From Modestobacter sp. VKM Ac-2986 (GTDB taxonomy: Bacteria; Actinomycetota; Actinomycetes; Mycobacteriales; Geodermatophilaceae), in assembly GCF_026967795.1 (NCBI RefSeq), contig NZ_JAPVBH010000005.1, positions 348,222-412,221 on the forward strand: a DNA stretch of 64,000 nucleotides, in the 5' to 3' direction. Positions 23,403 through 31,967 of this stretch are shown one piece after another (positions within the stretch are counted from its first letter, which is position 1; every line of letters starts with the position of its first letter). A program made the position numbers and the translations under genes. The notes under the pieces were generated by a model. The model was not told the DNA's origin, did no database searches, and saw only the letters and a list, made by a program, of their open reading frames with translations.

Positions 23403-25057
23403 CGCAGACGCCCAGCTCCTCGCGCGGCTCGCTGGACATCCTGCCGCTGGCCGACCGGCTCCGCTGGATGCTCGCCGTCCGGATCGGTGTGCTCACGCTG
23501 CCGCTGCTGGCCTGGCTCCTGACCCGGTCGGGCACGCCGGCCACCGTCGGCTCGGTGTGGGTGCCGGCGGTGTCGGGCGTGGTGGTGCTGACCACCGGGC
23601 TGGTGCTGTCCCAGCTGTCCTCCTTCGGCCGGCGCTGGGCGATCGTGGCCCTGACCGTCCCGGCCCTGCTCGACGCCGTCCACCTGGGACTGGCCATGTA
23701 CCTCGCCGGCGGGCTCGACGGGCCGGTCGTGTACGTCGTCGTCCTGCACGTGCTGGCGGTGTCGCTGCTCGGCTCGTTCCGCAGCGGGCTGCGGATCGCC
23801 CTGTGGCACTCCCTGGTCGTGATGTGCGTGCTGGAGGCGGTGGCCACCGGGCTGCTCCCGGCGCAGCCGGGCATCGCCGGGTTCGACACGATCGGCTACA
23901 GCGTCTTCCTGGTCGTGGTCTGGGTGACCGCGGTGACCACCGCCGGCCTGGGGGCGGTCAACGAGCGCGAGCTGCGCCGCCGCCGGTACGACGAGGCGGC
24001 GCTGCGCCGGCTGTCGGCCGCCCTCCACGAGGCCGACAGCGGCGCCAAGGTGGCCGAGGCGCTGCTCGACTTCGCCGTCGACGCCGCCGACGCCTCGATC
24101 GCCGCGGTGCAGTACCACCTGCCCGACGGGGGTGGCCGGCCCTCGGTCGACCTCGCCGTCCGCATGCACGCCGACCGCGCCGCGGAGAACCTGCGGCTGA
24201 GCGGGACGCCGCAGCCGGGCACCCTGCTGCACCTCGCCCAGGAGCGGGGCAGCACGGTGCTGGCCACCATGACCGCCCCCGACCCGTGGGTCGAGGAGGT
24301 GCTCGAGGGCGCCGGACGGGTCGTCGTCGTCCCGTTCGCGCTCGAGGGGCAGGGGTCGGGGACGCTGAGCTTCGCCGACGACGCCCGCAGCGGCTCGCGC
24401 ATCGAGCAGCGCCGGGTGGGTGTGGCCGAGCAGGCGGTCGCCCACGCCGCCACCGCCTTCGCCCGCGTCGCGCTGCTGGAGCACCTGCAGCAGAGCGCGC
24501 TCACCGACGGGCTCACCGGGGTCGCCAACCGCCGGGCCTTCGACACCGCGCTGGAGCGGGAGGTCACCGACGCCGTCCGGGCCGACGCGGCGCTGGCCGT
24601 GGTGATCATCGACCTGGACCACTTCAAGTCGCTCAACGACACCTTCGGCCACCAGGCCGGCGACGACGTGCTGCGCGCGGTGGGTGCCGCGCTGCGCTCC
24701 TGCGTCCGCCGCGGTGACGTCGTCGCCCGCTACGGCGGCGAGGAGTTCGCCCTGGTGCTGCCCGGCGCCAGCGTGGACGACGCCGTCGAGGTGGCCGACC
24801 GGGTGCGCGCCTCGCTGCGGGAGATCGACGGGCCGCGCGCCGTGACCGCCAGCCTCGGCATCGCCTCCCGTGCCACCGCCGGGGACACCGGCACCGCACT
24901 GCTCACCGCGGCCGACGCGGCGCTGTACTCGGCCAAGGACGGCGGGCGCGACCAGGCCTGGCTCGCCGGCACCGAGGGTCCGGTGACCGCGGTGGTGTCC
25001 CGGTACACCGCGGCCCAGGTGCCGGTGCCGCGCTCGGAGCGGGTCCCCGTCGTCTGA
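23399..25057 (+). CDS. Membrane diguanylate cyclase (6TM-GAF-like-GGDEF)
   Basis: 552 residues. About six TM helices (25-195), a GAF-like central domain (210-370), then GGDEF: LTDGLTGVANRRAFDTALERE, VVIIDLDHFKSLNDTFGHQAGDDVL, and the active site GGEEF (446-450). An inhibitory I-site RxxD (R437-D440) lies five residues before it, so product feedback is likely. It makes c-di-GMP from two GTP. Start ATG 23399 overlaps the stop of the TasA-like gene, so the cyclase is co-translated with the matrix-type module. A link between c-di-GMP and this secretion module is inferred from the operon only. Confidence 0.9.
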   Translation: MTQTPSSSRGSLDILPLADRLRWMLAVRIGVLTLPLLAWLLTRSGTPATVGSVWVPAVSGVVVLTTGLVLSQLSSFGRRWAIVALTVPALLDAVHLGLAMYLAGGLDGPVVYVVVLHVLAVSLLGSFRSGLRIALWHSLVVMCVLEAVATGLLPAQPGIAGFDTIGYSVFLVVVWVTAVTTAGLGAVNERELRRRRYDEAALRRLSAALHEADSGAKVAEALLDFAVDAADASIAAVQYHLPDGGGRPSVDLAVRMHADRAAENLRLSGTPQPGTLLHLAQERGSTVLATMTAPDPWVEEVLEGAGRVVVVPFALEGQGSGTLSFADDARSGSRIEQRRVGVAEQAVAHAATAFARVALLEHLQQSALTDGLTGVANRRAFDTALEREVTDAVRADAALAVVIIDLDHFKSLNDTFGHQAGDDVLRAVGAALRSCVRRGDVVARYGGEEFALVLPGASVDDAVEVADRVRASLREIDGPRAVTASLGIASRATAGDTGTALLTAADAALYSAKDGGRDQAWLAGTEGPVTAVVSRYTAAQVPVPRSERVPVV

Positions 25058-25062
25058 CCTCC

Positions 25063-25100
25063 GGCCCCCTCGTCGGCCTCTGCGAGGGGGTCCTCCCTCA
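25063..25100 (-). repeat. Stop-codon-anchored hairpin repeat, family 1 copy D
   Basis: Read on the minus strand it opens with the mannosyltransferase stop: TGAGGGAGGACCCCCTCG, ten bases of loop, then CGAGGGGGCC. It lies between convergent genes and can terminate both. It is the shortest of the four copies and lacks the inner stem. Confidence 0.7.
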
Positions 25101-26621
25101 GAACCAGGAGGGGAACCACATCCGCTGCAGCCACTCGCCGTGGGTGAGCGGCTGCCCGGTGAGCACCGGGTAGAAGAAGACGAACGTCATCGCGACCACC
25201 GCGACGTAGGTGCACACCGCGGCCAGCCCGATCTGGCGGCGCAGCACCGGGGCGTCCCGCGGGCCGAGGACGTCGGCGAGCACGAGCACCACGGCCAGCA
25301 CGAAGAACGGCAGCGCCGGGGCCATGTAGAACAGGAACATCGTCCGGTCGAGGTTGACGAACCAGGTCAGCCAGCCGGCGGCGACGGCCACCGCGACGGT
25401 CAGCGCGGTGGGGTCCCGGCGGGCCACGACCCGCCAGAGCAGCCACAGCACCGCCGGCACGAAGGCGAACCACAGCGTCGGCGTCCCGACCATCAGGATG
25501 TAGCGGATCACCGGGTTGCCGTCGGCGTCGGTGAGCCCCTGCGGGTTCCACAGCAGGATCGGTCGGCCGTCGACGACCCACGACCACGGCCCGGACTCCC
25601 ACGGGTGCGGGCTGGACAGCCCGTTGTGGAAGCGCAGCCACTCGCCGTGCATGTGCCACAGCGAGCGCAGCGCGCCCGGGACGAACCCGTACGCGGTGTC
25701 GGGGTGCTGGTCGGCCCAGTGCCGGCCCTGCGCGCCCTCGCCGCGGAACCAGCCGGTGAAGGAGGCCAGGTAGGTCAGCACCGGGACCGCCCCCAGCGCC
25801 CAGGCGGCGCCGGGCAGCCCGCGGCGCAGCGCCACCAGGCTCGGCCGCTGCACCCCGGCCTCGCGCCAGGCCGCCCGGTCCCAGAACAGCGACAGCACGC
25901 CGAAGAACGCGAGGAAGTAGACCCCGCTCCACTTGACCGAGCAGGCGGCGCCGAACATCAGCCCGGCGGCCAGCCGCCAGCCGCGTGGGCCGAGGGCGAA
26001 GCCGCTGGCGCCCACCCGGTCGGCGGCGTCGCGCACCCGCTGGCGCACGGAGTCCCGGTCGACGACCAGGCAGGCCACGGCGCTGAGGACGAAGAGCTGG
26101 AGGAAGACGTCGAGCAGGCCGATCCGGCCCAGGCTGAAGGAGAAGCCGTCGAGGGCCATCAGCAGGCCGGCGACCAGCCCCAGCAGCGTCGAGCCGGTCA
26201 GCCGGCGGGCCAGCCGCACCAGGACGACGACGGCGATCGTGCCCGCCACCGCCGAGGGCACCCGCCAGCCGAGGGAGTTGTCGCCGAACAGCTGCTCGCC
26301 GATCGCGATCAGCCACTTGCCCAGCGGCGGGTGGACGATGAACGTGTAGCCGCGGTTGGCCTCGTAGCCGTACTCGAGCATCTCGGCGGCCTCGGGCGGG
26401 TAGTACGCCTCGTCGAACACCAGCTCGGCCGGGTACCGGATGTCCCACAGCCGGGTGACCAGCGTGGCCACGGCCAGCACCGTGGTGAGCACCGCGGCCA
26501 GCACCCGGTCGGTGGGCAGCGGCGGCACGACCTCGCGGCGCGGCCGGGGGAGCGGTGGCCAGCGGCGGGGACCCGCGTCCTCGGGTGCCACCTCGGACCG
26601 CTCGGGGGACAGCACCGCCAT
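25098..26621 (-). CDS. pmt: Protein O-mannosyltransferase (GT39, PMT family)
   Basis: 507 residues, about 10-11 TM helices. Transfers mannose from polyprenyl-phosphate-mannose to Ser/Thr of secreted proteins on the outer face of the membrane. Visible: the essential acidic pair LVFDEAYYPPEA (Asp70-Glu71) in the first loop, YTFIVHPPLGKWLIAIGEQLFGDNSLGWRVPSAVAG, ALDGFSFSLGRIGLLDVFLQLF, CSVKWSGVYF, and the C-terminal tail HGEWLQRMWFPSWF typical of actinobacterial PMT. It is equivalent to Rv1002c and divergent from rsmI as there. ATG 26621 lies six bases after TACCCT (minus strand), predicting a leaderless mRNA. Pro/Ala/Thr-rich secreted proteins nearby are plausible substrates. Confidence 0.92.
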   Translation of the reverse strand: MAVLSPERSEVAPEDAGPRRWPPLPRPRREVVPPLPTDRVLAAVLTTVLAVATLVTRLWDIRYPAELVFDEAYYPPEAAEMLEYGYEANRGYTFIVHPPLGKWLIAIGEQLFGDNSLGWRVPSAVAGTIAVVVLVRLARRLTGSTLLGLVAGLLMALDGFSFSLGRIGLLDVFLQLFVLSAVACLVVDRDSVRQRVRDAADRVGASGFALGPRGWRLAAGLMFGAACSVKWSGVYFLAFFGVLSLFWDRAAWREAGVQRPSLVALRRGLPGAAWALGAVPVLTYLASFTGWFRGEGAQGRHWADQHPDTAYGFVPGALRSLWHMHGEWLRFHNGLSSPHPWESGPWSWVVDGRPILLWNPQGLTDADGNPVIRYILMVGTPTLWFAFVPAVLWLLWRVVARRDPTALTVAVAVAAGWLTWFVNLDRTMFLFYMAPALPFFVLAVVLVLADVLGPRDAPVLRRQIGLAAVCTYVAVVAMTFVFFYPVLTGQPLTHGEWLQRMWFPSWF

Positions 26622-26702
26622 GGGGTGAGGGTAACCAGGGCACCTGGCCGTCCCCGGCCCCTGCGGGCGAGCCGGGGACGCCCGCCGTGACAGGCTCGGG
26701 AC

Positions 26703-27542
26703 ATGACCGGACGACTCGTGCTGGGCGGCGCGCCCCTCGGACAACCCGGCGACGTCGGCCCCCGGCTGCGCGAGGTGCTGGCCACCGCCGAGGTGCTGGC
26801 CGTCGAGGACACCCGCCGGCTGCACCGGCTCGCCGCCGACCTCGGGGTCACCTTCACCGGCCGGCTGGTCAGCTTCTACGAGTCGGTCGAGCAGGCGCGG
26901 CTGCCCGGGCTGGTCGCGGCGATGCAGGACGGCGCCACGGTGCTGCTGATCACCGACGCCGGCATGCCCTCGGTCTCCGACCCCGGCTACACGCTGGTGC
27001 GCGCCGCGATCGACGCCGGCATCGACGTCACCTCGGTGCCCGGGCCCTCGGCCGTGGTCACCGCGCTCGCCGTCTCGGGTCTGCCCTGCGACCGGTTCTG
27101 CTTCGAGGGCTTCCTGCCGCGCAAGGGCGGGGAGCGGCGGTCGGCGCTGGCCGCGCTGGCCCGCGAGCCGCGCACGATGGTGTTCTACGAGTCCCCGCAC
27201 CGGCTGGCCGACGCCCTCGCCGACGCGGTGGGCGCCTTCGGGCCCGAGCGCCCCGCCGCGGTGTGCCGGGAGCTGACCAAGACCCACGAGGAGGTCCGCC
27301 GCGGGTCGCTGGCCGAGCTGGTCGAGTGGGCCGCCGAGGGCGTGCGCGGGGAGATCACCCTGGTCGTCGGCGGCTCGGTGGCCGGGCCCGAGGCGCTGTC
27401 ACCGGCCGAGCTGGCCCGCGAGGTCGCCGCCGAGGAGGCCGCCGGCGCCGACCGCAAGGAGGCCATCCGCGCCGTCGTCACCCGCACCGGCCTGCCCCGC
27501 CGTCAGGTCTACGACGCCGTCCTCGCCGCCAAGAAGCCCTGA
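26703..27542 (+). CDS. rsmI: 16S rRNA (cytidine-1402-2'-O) methyltransferase
   Basis: 279 residues. SAM-dependent tetrapyrrole-methylase fold acting on 16S rRNA. Visible: LVLGGAPLGQPGDVGPRLREVLATAEVLAVEDTRRLHRL, LLITDAGMPSVSDPGYTLVRAAIDAGIDVTSVPGPSAVVTALAVSGLPCDRFCFEGFLPRK, and FYESPHRL. In most RsmI the first strand reads LYLVATPIGN; here it is GGAPLGQ, as usual in actinobacteria. ATG 26703 has CAGGCT six bases upstream and no Shine-Dalgarno sequence. Confidence 0.92.
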   Translation: MTGRLVLGGAPLGQPGDVGPRLREVLATAEVLAVEDTRRLHRLAADLGVTFTGRLVSFYESVEQARLPGLVAAMQDGATVLLITDAGMPSVSDPGYTLVRAAIDAGIDVTSVPGPSAVVTALAVSGLPCDRFCFEGFLPRKGGERRSALAALAREPRTMVFYESPHRLADALADAVGAFGPERPAAVCRELTKTHEEVRRGSLAELVEWAAEGVRGEITLVVGGSVAGPEALSPAELAREVAAEEAAGADRKEAIRAVVTRTGLPRRQVYDAVLAAKKP

Positions 27543-27550
27543 CCCGCACG

Positions 27551-27607
27551 CCGTTGTGCGCTCATGGCTCCCTCGTGGGTGAAGAGGCAGCCCTCAGCGC
27601 ACAACGG
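27551..27607. repeat. 57-bp hairpin flanking DUF559 gene, 3' copy
   Basis: 24-base arms around a nine-base loop: outer CCGTTGTGCGCT pairs perfectly with AGCGCACAACGG, inner CATGGCTCCCTC with GAGGCAGCCCTC at nine of twelve positions. On the minus strand it encodes the last four residues and the TGA stop of the DUF559 gene. It is homologous to the hairpin at 28526-28588. Confidence 0.8.
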
Positions 27608-28475
27608 GGTTCAGTGCCGCCGCGATACGGGCGACCAGCTGGTCCGGGCGGTGGAGGTCGGCGTCCGTCACGAAGACGATCTGCCAGCCGGCGGCGGTGA
27701 GCCGGTTCAGCCGCTGCCGGTCCTTGGCGAACTGACCGGGCTCGGCGTGCCAGAGCCCGTCGTGCTCCACGGCCACCCGGTGTCCCGGCCAGCCGAAGTC
27801 GACGTCGGCGACGAACCGGCCGCCGTGGACGACGCGGTGCTGGTCCACCGGGGTCGGCAGGCCACCCCGCCGCATCAGCAGCCGCAGTCTGGTCTCCTGC
27901 GGCGCCTGCGCCAGGCCGTCGGCCAGCGCGCACGCCGTCCGCGCCCGGCGACAGCCTGGTCCGAGCGCCGCGTCGGCCGACCGGCGTACGACGGTCAGGT
28001 CGGCGCCGCCCAGCACCACGAGCTGGTCGACCGCGACCACCGCCTCGTCGAGGTCCGGGCCGCCGGCGAGCTCGACCGCGGTGGCCGCCGGGCTGGTCAC
28101 CCACAGCCCGTCGTACCGCAGCACCTCACGTTCCTCGAGGTCGACACGGCGCATGCGGATCCCCGCCGTCCGCACCGGGTGCGCGCCGGGGGAGGAGGTG
28201 AGCTCCACGTCGTCGTCCGGGCCGGCCATCGGCACACCCCAGAGGACGGCGGCGCTGCGGCCGCTCACCACCGCGTCGGGGTGCCGCAGTGCGGCTGCCC
28301 GCACTCGTAGCTGGTGGGTCACCTCGACGTCGGCGTGCACGTGGACGTCGGGAAAAATCCGTCGCCACGGGCTGCTGCGCAGCCGCGCGCGGGTGGTCAG
28401 GCCGGCGGAGATCGCCTCGGTGCCGAGGAAGGGGCCGCGGCGGAGCTGGTCGGGGACGACGGCCGGAACGGGCAC
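27594..28475 (-). CDS. DUF559 endonuclease-fold protein with AbiEi-like N-terminus
   Basis: 293 residues. The N-terminal half (about 1-130) resembles the AbiEi-antitoxin-like winged-helix/transcriptional domains common in actinobacteria (RLRSSPWRRIFPDVHV...ALRHPDAVVSGRSAAVLWGVP). The C-terminal 100 residues form a Vsr/DUF559 nuclease core: Glu194 (QETRLR), Asp225 (VADVDF), Glu237-x-Asp239 (VEHDGLWH), His243, Asp252 (KDRQRL) and the GW motif at 263-264. The candidate catalytic residues are therefore intact. GTG 28475 lies six bases after CACCGT (minus). Its stop and last codons sit inside one flanking hairpin; a related hairpin lies 50 bases upstream of its start. Role unknown; mobility or defence are the main candidates. 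Confidence 0.75.
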   Translation of the reverse strand: MPVPAVVPDQLRRGPFLGTEAISAGLTTRARLRSSPWRRIFPDVHVHADVEVTHQLRVRAAALRHPDAVVSGRSAAVLWGVPMAGPDDDVELTSSPGAHPVRTAGIRMRRVDLEEREVLRYDGLWVTSPAATAVELAGGPDLDEAVVAVDQLVVLGGADLTVVRRSADAALGPGCRRARTACALADGLAQAPQETRLRLLMRRGGLPTPVDQHRVVHGGRFVADVDFGWPGHRVAVEHDGLWHAEPGQFAKDRQRLNRLTAAGWQIVFVTDADLHRPDQLVARIAAALNPVVR

Positions 28476-28525
28476 CCGACCACGGTGCCGGACCGGGGAG
28501 CGGTCGCGCTGCCGTCGTCCACAGG

Positions 28526-28588
28526 CCGCCGTCGTGCGCGCAGGGCTGTCTCAGCGGCCCGGAGACAGCCCTGAGCGCACGACGGCGG
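28526..28588. repeat. Hairpin flanking DUF559 gene, 5' copy
   Basis: 27-base arms with a single mismatch around the nine-base loop AGCGGCCCG. The left arm reads CCGTCGTGCGCGCAGGGCTG onward, against CCGTTGTGCGCTCATGGCTC in the 3' copy. Both copies share a 24-base core arm and a nine-base loop, so they are one element family. Confidence 0.8.
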
Positions 28589-28621
28589 TCCGGCTGGGGC
28601 GGGCTGCGGCAGGATCCGGGC

Positions 28622-29104
28622 ATGACGCTGCGCATCCGGCCGGCCGGGGCGGCCGACCTCCCGGGCATCGCCGAGGTCGGCGCCCGGACCTGGCCGGCCA
28701 CCTACCTGTCGTTCGCGGGTCGCGAGTACGTGGAGCGCAACCTCGCGGCGTACTGGTCACCGGCGGCCCTGGAGCGGGCGCTCGCCGAGGCGCTCCTGCT
28801 GCTGGTCGCCGAGGACGACGGGGAGGTGGTCGGGGTGGTCGAGGTCGGCGAGCACGACGGCGTCCCGACCATGTGGCGCCTCTACGTGCTCCCCGACCGG
28901 CACGGCGGGGGAGTGGGACGGGCGCTGCTGGACGCTGCGGTCGCCGCGCTGCCGGCGGGCACGGCGGCGCTGCTGACCGAGTACACCGCGGGCAACGACC
29001 GGGCCGCCCGCTGGTACGCCGCCCGGGGCTTCGTCGAGACCGGCCGCGACCCGGGTGCCGGCGGCCTGGACGTCGTCTGGCTCCGGCTGTCGCTGCCCCG
29101 GTAG
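28622..29104 (+). CDS. GNAT-family N-acetyltransferase
   Basis: 160 residues. MTLRIRPAGAADLPGIAEVGARTWPATY (strand 1/helix 1), VGVVEVGEHDGVPTMWRLYVLPDRHGGGVGRALLDAAV (motif A with the acetyl-CoA loop HGGGVGRA), LLTEYTAGNDRAARWYAARGFVETGR (motif B). The ending GGLDVVWLRLSL is typical of ribosomal-alanine/phosphinothricin-like members. ATG 28622 lies six bases after CAGGAT, so leaderless initiation is predicted. It ends 9 bases from the convergent corA gene. Substrate unknown. Confidence 0.85.
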   Translation: MTLRIRPAGAADLPGIAEVGARTWPATYLSFAGREYVERNLAAYWSPAALERALAEALLLLVAEDDGEVVGVVEVGEHDGVPTMWRLYVLPDRHGGGVGRALLDAAVAALPAGTAALLTEYTAGNDRAARWYAARGFVETGRDPGAGGLDVVWLRLSLPR

Positions 29105-29112
29105 GACCCGGG

Positions 29113-30204
29113 CTACAGCCAGCCGTTGCGCTTGAAGCCGCGGTAGAGGAGGTAGCAGAGGGCGGCCATCAGCAGCAGTGCGAACGGGTACCCGAAGGAC
29201 CAGTGCAGCTCCGGCATGTGGTCGAAGTTCATCCCGTAGACCCCGGCGACCAGGGTCGGGGCGGCGATCAGACCGGCGTAGGAGGAGATCCGGCGCATGT
29301 CGTCGTTCTGCGCCACCGAGATCCGGGCCAGCGCCGCCTGCAGGATGTTCGACAGCAGCTCGTCCAGACCCAGCACCTGGTCCCTGACCCGCAGCGTGTG
29401 GTCCTGGACGTCGCGGAAGTAGGACCGCATCGCGTCGGGCACCAGGTCGTTGGGCCGGTCGGCCAGGGCGGTCAGCGGCAGTTCCAGCGGCTGGATGGCC
29501 CGGCGCAGCTGCATCAGCTCGCGCTTGAGCTGGTAGATCCGCGGGGTGTCGTCGGTCCGCGCGGGGCTGAACACCGACGTCTCGAGCTCCTCGACGTCGT
29601 CCTCGACCGCCTCGGCCACCTCGACGAAGTGGTCGACCACCAGGTCGGTGACGGCGTAGAGCACCGACGACGGCCCCAGCTGCAACAGCTCGGTCTGGCC
29701 CTCGAGGGTCCGCCGCAGGTCCTTGAGCCCGCCGTGGTCGCCGTGCCGGACGGTGATCACGTAGTGGCTGCCCAGGAAGACCATCACCTCGCCGGTGTTC
29801 ACGACCTCGCTGGTGGCGGTGAGGGCGTCGTGCTCCACGTACCGCGTGGTCTTGAGCACCATGAACAGGCTGTCGTCGTAGTTGTCGAGCTTGGGGCGCT
29901 GGTGGGCCTCGACGGCGTCCTCGACGGCCAGCGGGTGCAGCCCGTAGACGTCGGCGACCCCCTCCAGCTCGGCCTGGGTCGGCTCGTGGAGCCCCAGCCA
30001 CACGAAGCCGCCCGCAGCGATCGCGGCCGGCAGCGCCTCGTCGTAGGCCACCGGTGCCTGGCGCTGCCCCTCGACGTAGATAGCGCAGTCGATGACGAAG
30101 TCGCTGCCCTGCCGCTCGGTCGGGGGCAGGCTCGGCGGGCCGACCGGGCGCGGACGGCGGTGCACCTGGGGCAACCGTGAGCGGGTGCTGTCCGTGCTCG
30201 TCAC
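29113..30204 (-). CDS. corA: CorA-family magnesium/cobalt transporter
   Basis: 363 residues. A large cytosolic domain (helices including VDHFVEVAEAVEDDVEELETSVF and IYQLKRELMQLRRAIQPL), then two C-terminal TM helices. The selectivity motif YGMNF lies after TM1 (SSYAGLIAAPTLVAGVYGMNF) and the tail is basic (RGFKRNGWL). Pentameric cation channel of the inner membrane. Two GTGs are possible: 30210 directly abuts the Shine-Dalgarno AGGAG, so 30204, with AGGAGG five bases upstream, is preferred. Confidence 0.92.
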   Translation of the reverse strand: MTSTDSTRSRLPQVHRRPRPVGPPSLPPTERQGSDFVIDCAIYVEGQRQAPVAYDEALPAAIAAGGFVWLGLHEPTQAELEGVADVYGLHPLAVEDAVEAHQRPKLDNYDDSLFMVLKTTRYVEHDALTATSEVVNTGEVMVFLGSHYVITVRHGDHGGLKDLRRTLEGQTELLQLGPSSVLYAVTDLVVDHFVEVAEAVEDDVEELETSVFSPARTDDTPRIYQLKRELMQLRRAIQPLELPLTALADRPNDLVPDAMRSYFRDVQDHTLRVRDQVLGLDELLSNILQAALARISVAQNDDMRRISSYAGLIAAPTLVAGVYGMNFDHMPELHWSFGYPFALLLMAALCYLLYRGFKRNGWL

Positions 30205-30360
30205 GGGCACCTCCTGGTCTGGTCGTGCGCCCGGTCGGCGACCGTGCGGGGCGGGGGGAGCCTAGGTCTGCGGGATGCCCCCCGCCGTGGGACGCTCCCC
30301 GCACAGTTGATCACCAGCAGGACGGCGGACGTCGCGCCGCCTGCCCGAGAGGGGGCTTCC

Positions 30361-31869
30361 GTGGCCACCAACAAGGCCCGGGTCAAGAGCGTCGAGGAGT
30401 CCATCCGCGACACCGAGGAACCCGACCACCAGCTCAAGAAGAACCTGTCGGGCCTGGACCTCACCGTCTTCGGTGTCGGGGTCATCATCGGCACCGGCAT
30501 CTTCGTGCTCACCGGCGAGGTCGCGAAGACGACGACCGGACCGGCCGTGGCCATTTCCTTCGTCATCGCCGGCCTGGTGTGCGGGCTTGCGGCACTCTGC
30601 TACGCCGAGCTGGCCTCGACCGTGCCGGTTGCGGGCTCTGCGTACACGTTCTCCTACGCCACCCTCGGCGAGCTCGTGGCCTGGATCATCGGCTGGGACC
30701 TGGTGCTGGAGTTGGCCTTGGGCGCGGCGACGGTGGCGGTCGGCTGGTCGGGCTACCTCAACCAGTTGCTGGGCGACCTGGGCATCCCGTTGCCCACCTC
30801 GATCGCGGGGGAGGAGGCCACGGTCAACCTGCCGGCGATCTTCATCGTCGCGGTGATGACCGGGGTCCTGGTCCTGGGCATCAAGTTCTCCTCGCGGGTG
30901 ACGTCGGTGATCGTGGCGATCAAGGTGGCCATCGTCCTGCTGGTCATCGTGGTCGGGCTCTTCTACGTCAAGGCCGCCAACTACTCGCCGTTCGTCCCGC
31001 CGGCCCAGCCGAGCGAGACCGGCAGCGGGTGGACCGCCCCGCTCATCCAGACGTTGTTCGGCTTCGCCCCCAGCACCTTCGGGGTGGGTGGGATCCTCGC
31101 CGGCGCCGCCATCGTCTTCTTCGCCTTCATCGGGTTCGACATCGTGGCGACCGCGGCCGAGGAGACCAAGGACCCGGAGCGCGACCTGCCCCGCGGCATC
31201 ATCGGCTCGCTGGTCGTCTGCACCGTCCTCTACGTGGCCGTGTCCCTGGTCGTGGTCGGCATGCAGCGGTACTCGGAGTTGTCGTCGGAGGCGCCGCTCG
31301 CCGACGCCTTCCGCAGCGTCGGGCTGCCGTTCCTGTCCGGGGCGATCTCGGTCGGCGCGCTGGCCGGGCTGACGTCGGTGGTGATGATCCTGATGCTCGG
31401 CCAGTCGCGGGTGCTGTTCGCGATGAGCCGCGACCACCTGCTGCCGCCGGCGCTGGGCGCCGTCCACCGGAAGTACGGCACGCCCTACCGGATCACCCTG
31501 GTGACCGGGGCCGTCGTCGCGGTGCTCGCTGGGTTCGTCTCGCTGAACCTGCTGGCCAACCTGGTCAACATCGGCACGCTGTTCGCCTTCGTGCTCGTCT
31601 CGGTCGGCGTGATCGTGCTCCGCCGCACCCGCCCGGACCTGCGGCGGGCCTTCCGCGTGCCGCTGGTGCCGGTGCTGCCGATCGTCTCCGCACTGGCCTG
31701 CCTGTACCTGATGCTCAACCTCCCCGGGGACACCTGGCTCCGCTTCGGCATCTGGATGCTCCTCGGTGTGGGCATGTACTTCGTCTACGGCCGCCGGCAC
31801 TCGCGCTTCTCGAAGATCGGCGCCGCTGAGCGCCGGGCGGCCGGGCAGCAGGCCGGCGGGGAGCGGTGA
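30361..31869 (+). CDS. APC-family amino acid permease (cationic amino acid type)
   Basis: 502 residues, about 12 TM helices. The N-terminus KKNLSGLDLTVFGVGVIIGTGIFVLTGEVAKTTTGPAVAISFVIAGLVCGLAALCYAELASTVPVAGSAYTFSYATLGELVAWIIGWDLVLE is the CAT/YfnA-type signature (unwound GTGIF helix, YAEL). AFIGFDIVATAAEETKDPERDLPRGI is the conserved helix 6/loop. It exchanges or imports amino acids using a cation gradient; the substrate is not determined. GTG 30361 follows GAGAGGGGG. The upstream in-frame extension to 30244 is polar and unlike homologues. Confidence 0.9.
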   Translation: MATNKARVKSVEESIRDTEEPDHQLKKNLSGLDLTVFGVGVIIGTGIFVLTGEVAKTTTGPAVAISFVIAGLVCGLAALCYAELASTVPVAGSAYTFSYATLGELVAWIIGWDLVLELALGAATVAVGWSGYLNQLLGDLGIPLPTSIAGEEATVNLPAIFIVAVMTGVLVLGIKFSSRVTSVIVAIKVAIVLLVIVVGLFYVKAANYSPFVPPAQPSETGSGWTAPLIQTLFGFAPSTFGVGGILAGAAIVFFAFIGFDIVATAAEETKDPERDLPRGIIGSLVVCTVLYVAVSLVVVGMQRYSELSSEAPLADAFRSVGLPFLSGAISVGALAGLTSVVMILMLGQSRVLFAMSRDHLLPPALGAVHRKYGTPYRITLVTGAVVAVLAGFVSLNLLANLVNIGTLFAFVLVSVGVIVLRRTRPDLRRAFRVPLVPVLPIVSALACLYLMLNLPGDTWLRFGIWMLLGVGMYFVYGRRHSRFSKIGAAERRAAGQQAGGER

Positions 31870-31872
31870 CCG

Positions 31873-31902
31873 CGGGGCCTCACCCCGCAGGGTGAGGCCC
31901 CG
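31873..31902 (+). terminator. Terminator after the permease
   Basis: A 13-bp perfect stem (CGGGGCCTCACCC and complement) with the loop CGCA begins three bases after the stop codon. Confidence 0.8.
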
Positions 31903-31937
31903 GCCCCGGCCCTGCTGCCGGGCGCCCGAACGCCCGA

Positions 31938-31967
31938 CCTGATCGGTGAAGCCCGTCACCGATCAGG
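31938..31967. promoter_or_regulatory. 30-bp palindrome overlapping a ribosome-binding site
   Basis: CCTGATCGGTGA, a six-base spacer AGCCCG, then the perfect complement TCACCGATCAGG. The last GG of the right arm belongs to the Shine-Dalgarno-like AGGAGA that serves GTG 31977. It could be an operator for a dimeric repressor or an RNA hairpin that hides the ribosome-binding site. Confidence 0.55.
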
